A DNA stretch of 39,894 bases, taken from positions 1 through 39,894 of the forward strand of contig JACCWM010000097.1 in the NCBI GenBank assembly GCA_013697635.1, given 5' to 3'. The DNA comes from Lujinxingiaceae bacterium (GTDB taxonomy: Bacteria; Myxococcota_A; Bradymonadia; Bradymonadales; Bradymonadaceae). The notes under the pieces were generated by a model, which saw only the letters and a program-made list of their open reading frames with translations, made no database searches and had not been told where the DNA came from. Below, piece after piece: positions 1 to 8,342 of the stretch. Made by a program: the position numbers and the translations under genes. Position 1 is the first letter of the stretch. Every line of letters starts with the position of its first letter.

Positions 1-252
1 CATCGAGGCGTGCCAGAAAAAGCCCTGCCGATTGGCGCTCAAACGCGCAAGATTCTCGCGCGAGAGCGCGTCGTGAATCTCAAAATCCATGTCGCTCGTG
101 TCGTGCACGACCAGGATCGAGCCCAGAATCTCGCAGCGCCCGCGGGTTGCCTCGAAGTGCGGCGCGAGCAGGCTGAAATGATCGACGGCCTCGTTTCGCA
201 TGAAGCGATAATAGGCATCCAGGCTAGCCAAGTGAAGTCGGTTCAGGTTCAT
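1..252 (-). pseudogene. IS4-type transposase remnant, N-terminally truncated, runs off left edge
   Basis: Reading the minus strand from an ATG at 252 gives 84 residues open to the window edge. They contain LLAPHFEATRGRC, then LVVHDTSDMDF and RQGFFWHASM. This order (Ala-Thr-Arg helix, the HDT strand carrying the first catalytic Asp of the DDE triad, then QGFF-H) is what I know from IS4-family Tn5-like transposases. Such proteins normally carry a DNA-binding region of roughly 50 or more residues before the AYYRF-type segment; here only about ten precede it, and the frame is closed by a TGA six bases upstream of the ATG. I therefore read it as a truncated remnant. Its first 29 bases overlap the end of the neighbouring small gene. 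Whether the catalytic remainder survives lies outside the window. Confidence 0.65.
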
Positions 253-391
253 GGCTCATATCGAATCGGTCGATCAAAATGTCCCAGTAATAGTCCTGTT
301 TCAACTCGACGCTTGAGACGCCCAAGGTGTTCTCGAGTTGGCGAAAAAGCAAATCCAAAGCCACTCTCAAACGTCCAATATCTAACCTCAT
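224..391 (-). pseudogene. Truncated small protein, paralogue of the next gene
   Basis: The 55 residues from MRLDIGRL align with the gene at 456-752: MRLDIGRLR with MKIDIEQLR, then a Leu-rich helix, then DYYWDI against DCYWDI and HEP against REP. The alignment stops after HEP, where this copy ends at a TAG (224-226) while the paralogue continues for about 50 more residues. The start at 391 is chosen because it matches the paralogue start and has GGAG about seven bases upstream; the longer frame up to 478 would overlap the paralogue. The break point coincides with the start of transposase homology, so both look cut at one junction. Similar small proteins with a D-YYWD core occur widely as far as I recall, with no function known to me. 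Whether the 55-residue product is made is unknown. Confidence 0.6.
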
Positions 392-455
392 TGCTTCTCC
401 AAGTGACCGAAAACTGACCCTGCCAATAATCGTCATTTCTAAATAAATAAAGAAA

Positions 456-752
456 TCAACTCGGCAACACTTCGCCAATCCTTCGAAGAATCGATGCTGC
501 AGAACTCACGGCGCTTTGAAGCCCTGCCGTGCCTGCCGCTGAGTCGTCCAGGAACGACTCAAGCTCCTTTACATCGTTGGTCAATTTTCTCGTTGTGAAT
601 AGCGTTGGTTCACGAGTCACTTCGTAACGGCCTGCCCCAATATCCCAATAGCAATCTTCATCAAATTCAATGGCTTCCATGCCATGGCATTGTTCAACAT
701 GGCCCAGCAACAATTCCGCGACCTTCCTGAGCTGTTCAATGTCAATTTTCAT
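456..752 (-). CDS. Small conserved protein with YWD motif, function unknown
   Basis: 98 residues, no signal peptide or membrane segment. An N-terminal amphipathic helix (LRKVAELLLGHVEQ) is followed by an acidic stretch, EFDEDCYWDI near residues 42-51, then a charged helix (LTNDVKELESFLDD) and a C-terminal helix. The start at 752 aligns with the shorter paralogue at 224-391; a GGAGG lies just upstream, and an ATG directly before it (755) is equally possible. The two copies stand in tandem, so this is a local duplication of which only this copy is full length. Function is not recognised; a small soluble accessory or immunity-like protein is possible but nothing here proves it. Confidence 0.65.
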   Translation of the reverse strand: MKIDIEQLRKVAELLLGHVEQCHGMEAIEFDEDCYWDIGAGRYEVTREPTLFTTRKLTNDVKELESFLDDSAAGTAGLQSAVSSAASILRRIGEVLPS

Positions 753-769
753 CATTCCTCCAACGGCTA

Positions 770-812
770 GCTTCCCAAGCTGATTCACCGGCGCCGCGAG
801 GGCGCCGGGGTC
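770..812. repeat. Hairpin repeat, copy 1
   Basis: A 43-base unit that recurs at 844-886 with one difference. It holds two stems: AGCTT-CCC-AAGCT, and CCGGCGCC at 788-795 pairing with GGCGCCGG at 801-808 around GCGAG. The strong stem is symmetric and has no T-run, so it reads as a repeated palindromic element rather than a classical terminator. It lies upstream of the small gene and downstream of the amidase, so it could also end transcription of the amidase. Confidence 0.75.
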
Positions 813-843
813 TTGCGGGGAGGCGGCGTGCGGGTCTAGCCTG

Positions 844-886
844 GCTTCCCAGGCTGATTCACCGGCGCCGCGAGGGCGCCGGGGTC
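844..886. repeat. Hairpin repeat, copy 2
   Basis: Second copy of the unit at 770-812, offset by 74 bases. The GC stem (862-869 with 875-882) is identical. In the first stem an A to G change at 852 is accompanied by changes just upstream, giving CCTGG-CTTC-CCAGG instead of AGCTT-CCC-AAGCT, so the ability to fold is kept. It ends ten bases before the amidase stop. Confidence 0.75.
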
Positions 887-896
887 GCGACGGGAA

Positions 897-2252
897 TCAG
901 GTGGGTGGGTCGAAGATGCGGGCTAGTTGGAGGAGCAGGGCGTCGTCGCCCTTGCGGCCGAGGAGTTGGATGCCGATGGGCATGCCTTCGATCTTGCCAA
1001 AGGGGACGGTGAGGCCGGGTTGGCCGGTGAGGTTGGCGATGGCGGTGAACATGCCGAGGACGGCCGAGGCCTCGAAGTGTTCGCGGGGGGGCAGGTGGGC
1101 GAACTCGCCGACTTTGGGGGCGAGCACGCCGATAGTGGGGGTCAAGATCACGTCGAGGCCGACCATGGCGTTGTTGCCGCGCTCTTCCATGGATCGGAAG
1201 CGTCTCATGGCGTCGGCCGGGGTGACGCGGCGGCCGGCTTCGACGAACCAGCGGGTGGTGGGCTCGAGGCGTTTGAGCTGGATGGCGGGAATGCTCGAGA
1301 TCAAGCGCTGGTAGATGGGCGTAAACTCTTCGAGGGTGCCCTTTGGGGGCTCGCGGCGCTCGACATGATGGCCGGCCTCGCGCAGGCGCTCGATGGCAAG
1401 GTCGACCAGGGCGAGGATTCGGGGGTCGACCTCGCCAGTGGGCGGAACGGTGACAACCCCGATGCGCAGCTTCGGTGCGGGCTCTCTCGAGCGGCGAAGG
1501 TAAGTGCCGTCGGAGCCGGTGAGCACGTCGAGCAGCGCCGCGGTATCATCGAGGCTGCGGGCCAGCGGGCCGAGGGTGGTCAGGCCGAGCGGATCAATCT
1601 GCTCGCTGTTGTCGCGCACCAGGCGGCGAGTGGGCTTGAGGCCGTAGAGGCCGTTTAGGGAGGCGGGGATGCGCACAGATCCCGCGCCATCGCTGCCCGG
1701 CGCGATCGGGAGCAGGCCGGCGGCCACCGCCGCGCCCGCGCCGCCGCTCGAGCCGCCGGCCGTGCGGGTTACGTCCCATGGATTGCAGGTCGCCCGGCCG
1801 TGGGCGGGCTCGATGATCGGGAGCAGGCCAAGCTCGGACATCGTCGTCTTTCCCAGGATCACGAAGCCGGCGTTGCGAAGGCGGCGGACCACGCCGTCGT
1901 CGACCGGGCTCCACAGCCACGAAAACGAGCGCGAGCCGAGCGTGGTCCGCGTGAAACGGACCATGTGGTGGTCCTTGACCGCCGTGGGGACGCCGTGAAA
2001 GGGCCCGCGAATGATTCCCTCTCTTCGGTCGCGGTCTGCGCGCTCGGCTTCGCGGCGCGCCGTGTTGGCCTGGACGTCGATAAAGGCGTTGAGCGTCGAG
2101 TCGTGTTTGGCGATGCGCGAGAGGTAGTGTTCGACGAGCTCGGCCGAGTTCAGCGACCCGTCCTTGATTCGGCGAGCCTGGTCGAGCGCGGAGAGCTTGG
2201 AGGGCCCGTCTGCGGCAAAAGCATCGGCGGTGGCAACGGTGTGGGTTTGCAC
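897..2252 (-). CDS. Amidase signature family hydrolase
   Basis: 451 residues from a GTG start. Amidase signature enzymes hydrolyse carboxamides with a Ser-cisSer-Lys triad. The triad is visible: Lys93 in GVPTAVKD, Ser168 in GGSSGG, and Ser192 in GSDGAGSVRIPAS, where the family more often has GTDTGGS. The C-terminal LTGQPGLTVPFG block is also typical. Length fits the family. The frame extends to a TTG at 2339, but that extension lacks family features, while GTG 2252 has AAGGA about ten bases upstream. A GatA subunit is unlikely since no gatB or gatC is near; substrate cannot be told. No signal peptide is evident, so probably cytoplasmic. The gene is monocistronic here. Confidence 0.88.
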   Translation of the reverse strand: MQTHTVATADAFAADGPSKLSALDQARRIKDGSLNSAELVEHYLSRIAKHDSTLNAFIDVQANTARREAERADRDRREGIIRGPFHGVPTAVKDHHMVRFTRTTLGSRSFSWLWSPVDDGVVRRLRNAGFVILGKTTMSELGLLPIIEPAHGRATCNPWDVTRTAGGSSGGAGAAVAAGLLPIAPGSDGAGSVRIPASLNGLYGLKPTRRLVRDNSEQIDPLGLTTLGPLARSLDDTAALLDVLTGSDGTYLRRSREPAPKLRIGVVTVPPTGEVDPRILALVDLAIERLREAGHHVERREPPKGTLEEFTPIYQRLISSIPAIQLKRLEPTTRWFVEAGRRVTPADAMRRFRSMEERGNNAMVGLDVILTPTIGVLAPKVGEFAHLPPREHFEASAVLGMFTAIANLTGQPGLTVPFGKIEGMPIGIQLLGRKGDDALLLQLARIFDPPT

Positions 2253-2512
2253 AGCTTGTGTTCCTTCAGGGTGGGGTAAATGCCTCGCCAAGCGATAGGC
2301 GTGGACATTGTAGCGGCAACGGTGGGCAATGTCTCTCAAGACGTGCAGGGCTTTTGTTGCGGGCTGGAGCGACGTGAGCTGGTTGACCTTGCCTACCTAC
2401 TACGCCCCTCCTTGATCCTCCCCACAAGTGGGGAGGGGGTTTTGTTGCGGCCTCGATGAAATAAATGTGTTCGGCCCTGGGGCTTTGGTAAACCACAGGC
2501 TGGCGAGCCGTC
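2253..2512. other. Intergenic region between divergent genes
   Basis: Separates the amidase from the solute-binding protein. Apart from the palindrome at 2417-2440 I see no gene. Short frames across it are shadows, one of which reads PSPLVGRIKEG, the translation of the palindromic repeat. Confidence 0.5.
2417..2440 (+). repeat. CCTCCCCAC palindrome with T-run
   Basis: CCTCCCCAC (2417-2425) pairs with GTGGGGAGG (2428-2436), followed by GGG and TTTTG. It resembles a common intergenic palindromic repeat seen in many proteobacterial genomes and could act as a terminator on the plus strand, although no plus-strand gene lies before it. Confidence 0.55.
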
Positions 2513-4183
2513 TTGACGCTGATGCAATGCGCTGCCTATTGTGTGGGCGGCGCGGGCCCGTGTCTTATCCCGAAACCCAGGCATGAACGTTTGAAGCTCT
2601 TGTGCATCCATCGTGACCGGCTGCTGTTGGCCACAGCGCTCATCTGTGCGCTTTTGGCCGGTTGTTCGTCGTGCAACCCACCGATAGTCGACGAGGGCAA
2701 AGCCTTTGTTGTCTTGCTCGATGCGTCGCCTCGCGGCCTCGATCCACGCTTTGCGACCAGTGATGGGAGCGCCAAGTTGGTCGGTCTGCTGCATGCCGGG
2801 CTGATCTCGACGGACACGGCCTCGGGCACATGGGAGCTTCGCCTGGCCCAGAGCATCGAGCAGAGCTCGCCGGTGCGCTACGAGGTCGTGCTGCGTGACG
2901 ACGTCTACTTTCATGACGGTCAGCCTGTTACGGCGAGCGATGTCGAGTACACGTTCATGGAGCTGGGCAGCGATCTGGTCAAGAGTCCGTTTGCCGGGCT
3001 TTCCAATCGCATCGCGAGCTTTGAGGTGCAGGACGCGCGACGCTTTGTGATCACGCTCAAAGAGCCGCACGCGCCCTTTATCACGGATATGGGCCTTGGG
3101 ATCGTGCCGCGCCATCAATGCGCGGGGCACAAGGAGTGTCCGGGGGCGCCGATCGGGGCGGGTCCATTTTCCTTCGTGTCGCAAGATGGCGACATGCGCT
3201 TTGAGTTTCGCAGCTTCGATCGCTACTTCGAGGGCAAGCCGGCGATCGAGCGTTTGGTGTTTCGGGTGGTGCGAGACGACAATACGCGACTGCTGGCTTT
3301 GCTCGGCAATACGGCCGACGTGGTGCAGAATTCGGTTGCGCCGCTGATGCTGCCGGTCGTCGAGCGCAGTGATCGCCTCGAGATGATGACATCGCCATCG
3401 TTTAAGTACACCTATCTGGCGTTTAACCTGGAGCATCCAATCCTCAAAGAGGAGAAGGTGCGCCGGGCGATCGCCCTGGGCATCGATCGACGCGCGATCA
3501 TCAAATACAAGTTCAAGGAGACTGCGCGACTCTCCACAGGCATGTTGGCGCCGGAGCACTGGGCCTATGAGCCTGAGGTCGAGGTGTTCGACTTCGACCC
3601 CGAGCGCGCCCGCAAGCTGCTCGACGAGGCCGGCTATCCAGCCGGTGAGAACGGCATTCGCTTTCAGCTCGAGTTCAAGGTCTCGGCCAGCAAGTTTCGC
3701 CGTGCGCTGGCCGAGTTGATGGCCCACCAGCTTCGGGACATCGGCATCGAGGTGCGCGTTCGCTCCTACGAGTGGGGCACGTTTTTTCACGACATCCGCA
3801 GCCGCAACTTCGACATGACGACTCTGCAGTGGCCGTCGGTGCTGGAGCCGAGCTTGTATCGCTGGATCTTTCACTCCGACAACATTCCGTCAGCGGAGAA
3901 TCGTTCGGCCGGCGCCAATCGTGGTGCCTATCGCAATGCACGCGTTGATCAACTGCTCGTCGCCGGCGATAGTGAAGCCGATGTGCAGGCACGAAAAGCG
4001 ATCTATGGCGAGATCCAGCAGATCCTCGCGCGCGAATTGCCCTACGTTTCCTTGTGGCATGAGGACAACATCGCGGTGCTCAAGCGCGGGGTGACGGGTT
4101 ATTATACGACACCCAACGCGCGCTTCGACGGCCTCAAACAGACCATTCCCGCGCGCGAAGGCGCCCCGAGCCAGGACAATTGA
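2513..4183 (+). CDS. Extracellular solute-binding lipoprotein, dipeptide/oligopeptide type (SBP family 5)
   Basis: Up to 556 residues. A signal sequence ends in the lipobox LLAGC (Cys51), so the mature protein is probably lipid-anchored. The rest follows the DppA/OppA plan: LDPRFATSDG, then LRDDVYFHDGQPVTASDV, the LLALLGNTADVVQ strand, VRRAIALGIDR, and the C-terminal PYVSLWHEDNIAVLK. Such proteins bind peptides, metals or other small ligands for an ABC importer. No permease or ATPase genes are adjacent, so the transporter partner must be elsewhere. The start is uncertain: TTG 2513, ATG 2522, or TTG 2591, the last giving a compact signal peptide (MKLLCIHRDR...) of about 25 residues. A second Cys three residues after the lipid Cys and a Cys pair in HQCAGHKECPG are unusual. 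Only two bases separate it from the next gene's ATG. Confidence 0.85.
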   Translation: MTLMQCAAYCVGGAGPCLIPKPRHERLKLLCIHRDRLLLATALICALLAGCSSCNPPIVDEGKAFVVLLDASPRGLDPRFATSDGSAKLVGLLHAGLISTDTASGTWELRLAQSIEQSSPVRYEVVLRDDVYFHDGQPVTASDVEYTFMELGSDLVKSPFAGLSNRIASFEVQDARRFVITLKEPHAPFITDMGLGIVPRHQCAGHKECPGAPIGAGPFSFVSQDGDMRFEFRSFDRYFEGKPAIERLVFRVVRDDNTRLLALLGNTADVVQNSVAPLMLPVVERSDRLEMMTSPSFKYTYLAFNLEHPILKEEKVRRAIALGIDRRAIIKYKFKETARLSTGMLAPEHWAYEPEVEVFDFDPERARKLLDEAGYPAGENGIRFQLEFKVSASKFRRALAELMAHQLRDIGIEVRVRSYEWGTFFHDIRSRNFDMTTLQWPSVLEPSLYRWIFHSDNIPSAENRSAGANRGAYRNARVDQLLVAGDSEADVQARKAIYGEIQQILARELPYVSLWHEDNIAVLKRGVTGYYTTPNARFDGLKQTIPAREGAPSQDN

Positions 4184-4185
4184 CG

Positions 4186-4755
4186 ATGAACCCCGCCCCA
4201 GCCAAGCAGAGCAAGGTCACCAAAGAACGCATCATCGCCTTTGTGATCTGGGGCATTGTCACGGCGATGATCGCGATCAACGTGGTCAACCTGGTGCGCT
4301 CGAATGGGTCGGGTCAGATCGAGGGTAGCTTGGCGCCCAATTTCGGGCTTCCTGAGCTCGAGAGCGGCCGCACGGTCAAGCTCTCGGATTACCAGGGCAA
4401 GGTGGTCTTGATCGACTTTTGGGCGACGTGGTGTCCGCCATGCCGAAAGCAGATGCCGGCGCTCCAGGAGCTTTTGCTCGATGCGAGCGTCTCGGACGGC
4501 CTCCAGATTCTGTCGGTCAATACCGACGAAAACAAGCCGGGTCGCGACCAGCTCGTCTCAAGCTTTTTACGCACCAACGGCCTCACGATGACGACCCTGC
4601 TCGACAACGGCTCAGCCAGCGGCTTATACCGCGTCTCGCGCATCCCAACGCTCGTCGTAGTTCGCCCAGACGGGGTGGTGCACCACGTGTCGAGCGGCGT
4701 GCACGATGCCGATACGCTGCGCCAAATCATCGCCAAGGCCCACCAGGCCAATTAG
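4186..4755 (+). CDS. Membrane-anchored TlpA-like thioredoxin-fold protein
   Basis: 189 residues. A single membrane segment at about 16-36 is followed by an outward-facing AhpC/TSA-TlpA domain: APNFGLPELESG, then IDFWATWCPPCRKQMP with the redox pair Cys83 and Cys86, and the cis-Pro loop RIPTLVVVRPDG. TlpA-like proteins reduce disulfides in periplasmic or surface proteins, often for cytochrome c maturation. The ATG at 4186 has AGGA nine bases before it; an upstream TTG (4180) overlapping the previous stop is less likely. The two-base gap to the solute-binding gene suggests translational coupling, and the extra cysteines of that protein are a plausible substrate (inference). It converges with the next gene. 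Confidence 0.88.
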   Translation: MNPAPAKQSKVTKERIIAFVIWGIVTAMIAINVVNLVRSNGSGQIEGSLAPNFGLPELESGRTVKLSDYQGKVVLIDFWATWCPPCRKQMPALQELLLDASVSDGLQILSVNTDENKPGRDQLVSSFLRTNGLTMTTLLDNGSASGLYRVSRIPTLVVVRPDGVVHHVSSGVHDADTLRQIIAKAHQAN

Positions 4756-4768
4756 CAGGCCAATTAGC
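4745..4768. repeat. 12-base tandem duplication across two convergent stops
   Basis: AGGCCAATTAGC occurs twice in a row (4745-4756, 4757-4768). The first copy supplies the TAG of the TlpA-like gene and the second, read on the minus strand, supplies the TAA of the 1192-residue gene. Confidence 0.8.
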
Positions 4769-7700
4769 GCGGGCTGGTCAGCGAGCGCGCCAAATTTTCT
4801 TGAAAGATGAGTTCTTCGGGGGCGCCAAACGAGAGTGTCTGCGAGCTGACGGCTGCAAAGGCGGCGAGCATCAGCCAGGCTGTCGGCTCGTCGAGTCGCT
4901 CCGAGGGTTTCACGCTTTGGATAAAGGGGTGCTCGAAGTTGAGGCCCACGCGCATGGGGCTGCCGACAATGCACAGCCCGGCTGCGCGGCTATCAACGTC
5001 GGCCAGCGGCAGACGAGCGACGCTGTTGGCGGGCTGTCCATAGTTGGGTGGAAGCGCGACGAAGGTCGGTGGGGTCGAGCGACTCAAATAGTTCTGTTCA
5101 TTGTGCGACGGCCACAGATGGCGGATCCAGGCGTTGAGGTGCACGATCAGGGTCTGGGTCAGCGGATCGTGGCGCCAGACCATGTCCGGGTCCTGGGCAT
5201 AATTTAACTGGCCCAGCTTGGGGGCAGTGGGCGCAGGTGGGGGTTGGTAAATACGGGCGACATCGAGATGAAGCTCGATCCAGCTCTTCAAATGCGCCGG
5301 TGCCTCCTCGCTCAGATGTAGCCAGTCGCTCTCGCTTCGTCGATCGCCTCCCATGCACAGAGCACGAAGCATGCGCAGGGCGCTGACGGGCAGACCACTT
5401 TGCAGCGGAAAGAGCGGCAACTCCAGGATGCGGGCGGCCGTGGCGTTGTCGATGGCAAAGTGAGTGTCGCCGCGCTCGTCGCGAAAGAGGCGAAGATGGC
5501 TTGCCGCAAAGTCGAGCAGGCATGCGGCGGCGTGCTGGCGAGCCTGCTCGTCTTCGATGTCGGTGAGCTCGCGCAGCAACTCGCCGAGCAGCGTCTCCTC
5601 GGCGCGGTGCACGGCGCTCGCCATCTCGCGCATGCGTGCTGGATCGAGCGTTGAGGCCACCTCCAAAAAACCGACGATGATGCTTACCTTGCTGTGTTCG
5701 ACGAGCTGGCTGACCTGGCCGCTCTCGCGGTTGAGCAGTGCAATGCCGACGCGACGAAGCGGACGTGTGGTGATGCCAAGCGTGCCACGCACGCCGCCGG
5801 CATCGAGCGTCATCTGCACGAGATAGGCATGCGGCTCGTCTGTGAGCCAGTTGTTGGCGCCGGCCAGGGCGAATCCAAAGGCCGGCTCGACGCGCACCAG
5901 CGGAGCGAGAGCGATGGCCAGAAACGGGTTCATGGCGAGCTGGAGCGGACCCTGCTTGTTTTGAACGGCCAAGATGAAATTGTCATCGAAGAGCGTGACG
6001 GAATCGCAGCCTCGGCCATCGAGCATCACGACCGGGCGGCCCTGGTCCACGGCCGCCATGAGCGTGGCAAACGAGAGCTGCCCACTTTGCGGCGCGTCGA
6101 ACAAAAGCATGCCCGCAAGGGCGCTGCTCTCTATGGGCTGCTCGCCACTGGCGAGCGCGATGAGGTGGGATTGGAGCATGCGTCGTGCATGGTGGCGCGG
6201 GGCGGGATCGGGAGCTCCCTCGGCGCTCACAGGGGCTTGCAGCACGGCGACGTAGTGCTCGATCATCGCCTCGTCGAGCTCTCCCAAACCCGCGTTGGTC
6301 GGAGTGGTGGCGCTGAGCTCAACGATGCAATCCGCCCCGATCATCTCAATGAGCAGGCGCTGCTGCTCGGCGTCGAGCGCGAGCACCCGGGAGGGATCGA
6401 TGCCGCCCATGTCGCCAGCGAGGCCGTCTTGGGCAACGTAGATCAGTCCTTTGTTGGCCGCAAAGAGCGCCTCGAGATCGCGGGCTGCGACGGCCTTGCC
6501 GGCGCACGTGCGAAACAAGGCCACGTCGAGCATGGCCTGGGCCGTGGACAGAAAATTTACCAGGATGGCTGGCGCGGGTTGCTCGTCGGGTTGCTCGTCG
6601 TTGCCCAGGCTCAGCACGAGGTTTCTTGCCAGTGCGCGCAGCACCAGGCGCGAGCCCACCGAGCCGGGCTCGACGTCCATGCGAACCACACGTCGCAGCG
6701 CCAGGCTCGTGGCGCTCTCGAGCTTTTCGCCGGCCAGGCTTACCGCCAGCTCGGCCAGCAGTGGTGCCAGGATCTGAGAGTCGGAGAGATTGACGGCCTG
6801 GGCTAGCACCACCGAAGGGCTGATGGCGGGCAGCGTCACGACGAGCTGATGGCCGGCATGCACAGAGGTCGTCGATCCGCGCCAGATCAGCCGATCACAG
6901 GAGACCAGGCTCACCGTTGTGTGATCCATGGTGGACACCGCATGGCCGCCTTGCGAGGGCGTATAAATGCTGATCGCGACGGCGCCAAAGGCTCCCATCG
7001 ACTCGGTGATCGCGTCGGCGGCTTCATGGTCCACCAGGTGGCGGGCGGCGAGCAGGCGGACAAAGCGCGACAATTCGATGGGCTCGAGCTTCATCTCTTC
7101 GATCAGCCAGGGGCGCGCCGGTGGGCGAAACCGCTCAGCGTCGAAGAAGGCCAGATCGTCGGGCTCGTCCCAATTGGGCGCAATGACGTCGATGCGCTCC
7201 CCGGCCAGCGCGCGCACCGTGGCCAGCTCGCCAGGGCCAACAAGCAGGCGCAGGGCATCGAGCTCGACGGCGATGCGCGCCGAGAGATCCATGATCGCCG
7301 CGCGCTGCGCGTATTCGCTGCCCAGGATCAGAACGCGCTGTGCCGAGCGCATGAGTTCGGTCAAGCGCGCGGGGCTGAGTGACTCCCCGCCCGGCAGGCA
7401 GATGTCGTAGTGCGGTGTGGATGCCTGGTCCTGGCCAATGAGGCCGACGTAGGGTCTAAGCCTGGCCAGGCAGTGGGCCAGGTGAGCGTCGCGAACCACG
7501 CCGTAGTGGTCGGCCGTCTTGGTGAACTTGTTGAAGTTGACGACGCCCCCGACGCGCTGAAAGGGCATCTCGCGGTTTGCGAGCCGCTCGATCTTTACGC
7601 CCCATGTCAGCAAATCGAGGCCGCTCACGTTGTAAGGATCTGCCCAGATCCGAGCCTGAACGTCGTCCTCGCTTACCGTCGTGACCACTTCTTTGGCATA

Positions 7701-8342
7701 GCGCAGGTCGATCTGCGAGCGCACGCGAGCGTCGTTGAAATCGATCTCGAGCTTGGCCAGACCCACGCGCTGTCCGAGCAACTCGAACTCCGGCCGATCG
7801 ACCGACATGCCGACCACTGCCATGCCCGAGAGGCCGCGTGCGCGCACGCAAACACCGCGAAAGCGCTCGAACTCCTTTGCGACCGGAACGAAGGTCACCG
7901 TTCCCAGCTCGGGGTCGATCTCGATCTGCGTGCCCTCGCCGCCCTCTTCATCGGCCGAGAAGAGCACGACGCGCTTGGGCGAGTAGTGCAACAGGGCGTT
8001 GATACCGCGGGCTAGAAGGATGATATCGGCGTCGTCGAGATTGTCTTCGGATTCGAAGAGGTAATCGAACAGGTTGAGCAAAGCCAGCCGCGAGAACAGC
8101 CGGCCGGTCCAGCGCATGCGCAGGTCAACCTCGCTGGCAAAGCGCTGCAATTCGATGTCGATGAAGACCGTCGCGTTGGCAACGGCCGACTGCACGAGCT
8201 CCAAGATGTAGAAGGAGGGATCGGCCAGCGCAAAGCGGCGCATCATCGCCACGGCGTTTTCTCGGTCGACGCTGAAGCTTTGCACCGGCGAGGAAGCCGA
8301 GGCGCTCGACCACTGCTTGATGTAGTCGTCAACAGCGGTCAT
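4764..8342 (-). CDS. Large protein with degenerate Hsp90-like GHKL domain (putative pseudo-ATPase)
   Basis: 1192 residues, no signal peptide. The first 300 residues line up by eye with the neighbouring GHKL ATPase: LELVQSAVANA (47-57) against RELVQNSIDAG; RMRWTGRLF (75-83) against HVDDWGEGM; DADIILLARGIN (104-115) against LTKIGKFGIGFV; then RVVLFSADEEGGEGTQIEI against AVIVRTGKNGQYWEIFF. A later VVNFNKFTKTADHYGVVRD matches the HISFKIKSRYFEHTLTRE segment. The Mg-binding Asn of the N box is Ser52, the G1 Asp is gone, and the G2 glycines are mostly lost, so ATP binding is doubtful. The remaining 850 or so residues are not recognised. Its ATG overlaps the ATPase stop (ATGA), pointing to co-translation. 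I infer a partner or scaffold of the active ATPase. Confidence 0.7.
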   Translation of the reverse strand: MTAVDDYIKQWSSASASSPVQSFSVDRENAVAMMRRFALADPSFYILELVQSAVANATVFIDIELQRFASEVDLRMRWTGRLFSRLALLNLFDYLFESEDNLDDADIILLARGINALLHYSPKRVVLFSADEEGGEGTQIEIDPELGTVTFVPVAKEFERFRGVCVRARGLSGMAVVGMSVDRPEFELLGQRVGLAKLEIDFNDARVRSQIDLRYAKEVVTTVSEDDVQARIWADPYNVSGLDLLTWGVKIERLANREMPFQRVGGVVNFNKFTKTADHYGVVRDAHLAHCLARLRPYVGLIGQDQASTPHYDICLPGGESLSPARLTELMRSAQRVLILGSEYAQRAAIMDLSARIAVELDALRLLVGPGELATVRALAGERIDVIAPNWDEPDDLAFFDAERFRPPARPWLIEEMKLEPIELSRFVRLLAARHLVDHEAADAITESMGAFGAVAISIYTPSQGGHAVSTMDHTTVSLVSCDRLIWRGSTTSVHAGHQLVVTLPAISPSVVLAQAVNLSDSQILAPLLAELAVSLAGEKLESATSLALRRVVRMDVEPGSVGSRLVLRALARNLVLSLGNDEQPDEQPAPAILVNFLSTAQAMLDVALFRTCAGKAVAARDLEALFAANKGLIYVAQDGLAGDMGGIDPSRVLALDAEQQRLLIEMIGADCIVELSATTPTNAGLGELDEAMIEHYVAVLQAPVSAEGAPDPAPRHHARRMLQSHLIALASGEQPIESSALAGMLLFDAPQSGQLSFATLMAAVDQGRPVVMLDGRGCDSVTLFDDNFILAVQNKQGPLQLAMNPFLAIALAPLVRVEPAFGFALAGANNWLTDEPHAYLVQMTLDAGGVRGTLGITTRPLRRVGIALLNRESGQVSQLVEHSKVSIIVGFLEVASTLDPARMREMASAVHRAEETLLGELLRELTDIEDEQARQHAAACLLDFAASHLRLFRDERGDTHFAIDNATAARILELPLFPLQSGLPVSALRMLRALCMGGDRRSESDWLHLSEEAPAHLKSWIELHLDVARIYQPPPAPTAPKLGQLNYAQDPDMVWRHDPLTQTLIVHLNAWIRHLWPSHNEQNYLSRSTPPTFVALPPNYGQPANSVARLPLADVDSRAAGLCIVGSPMRVGLNFEHPFIQSVKPSERLDEPTAWLMLAAFAAVSSQTLSFGAPEELIFQENLARSLTSPR

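Noticed and set aside
2393-3874. 493-residue antisense frame
   Set aside because: Overlaps the solute-binding gene and ends in a translated palindromic repeat (PSPLVGRIKEG).
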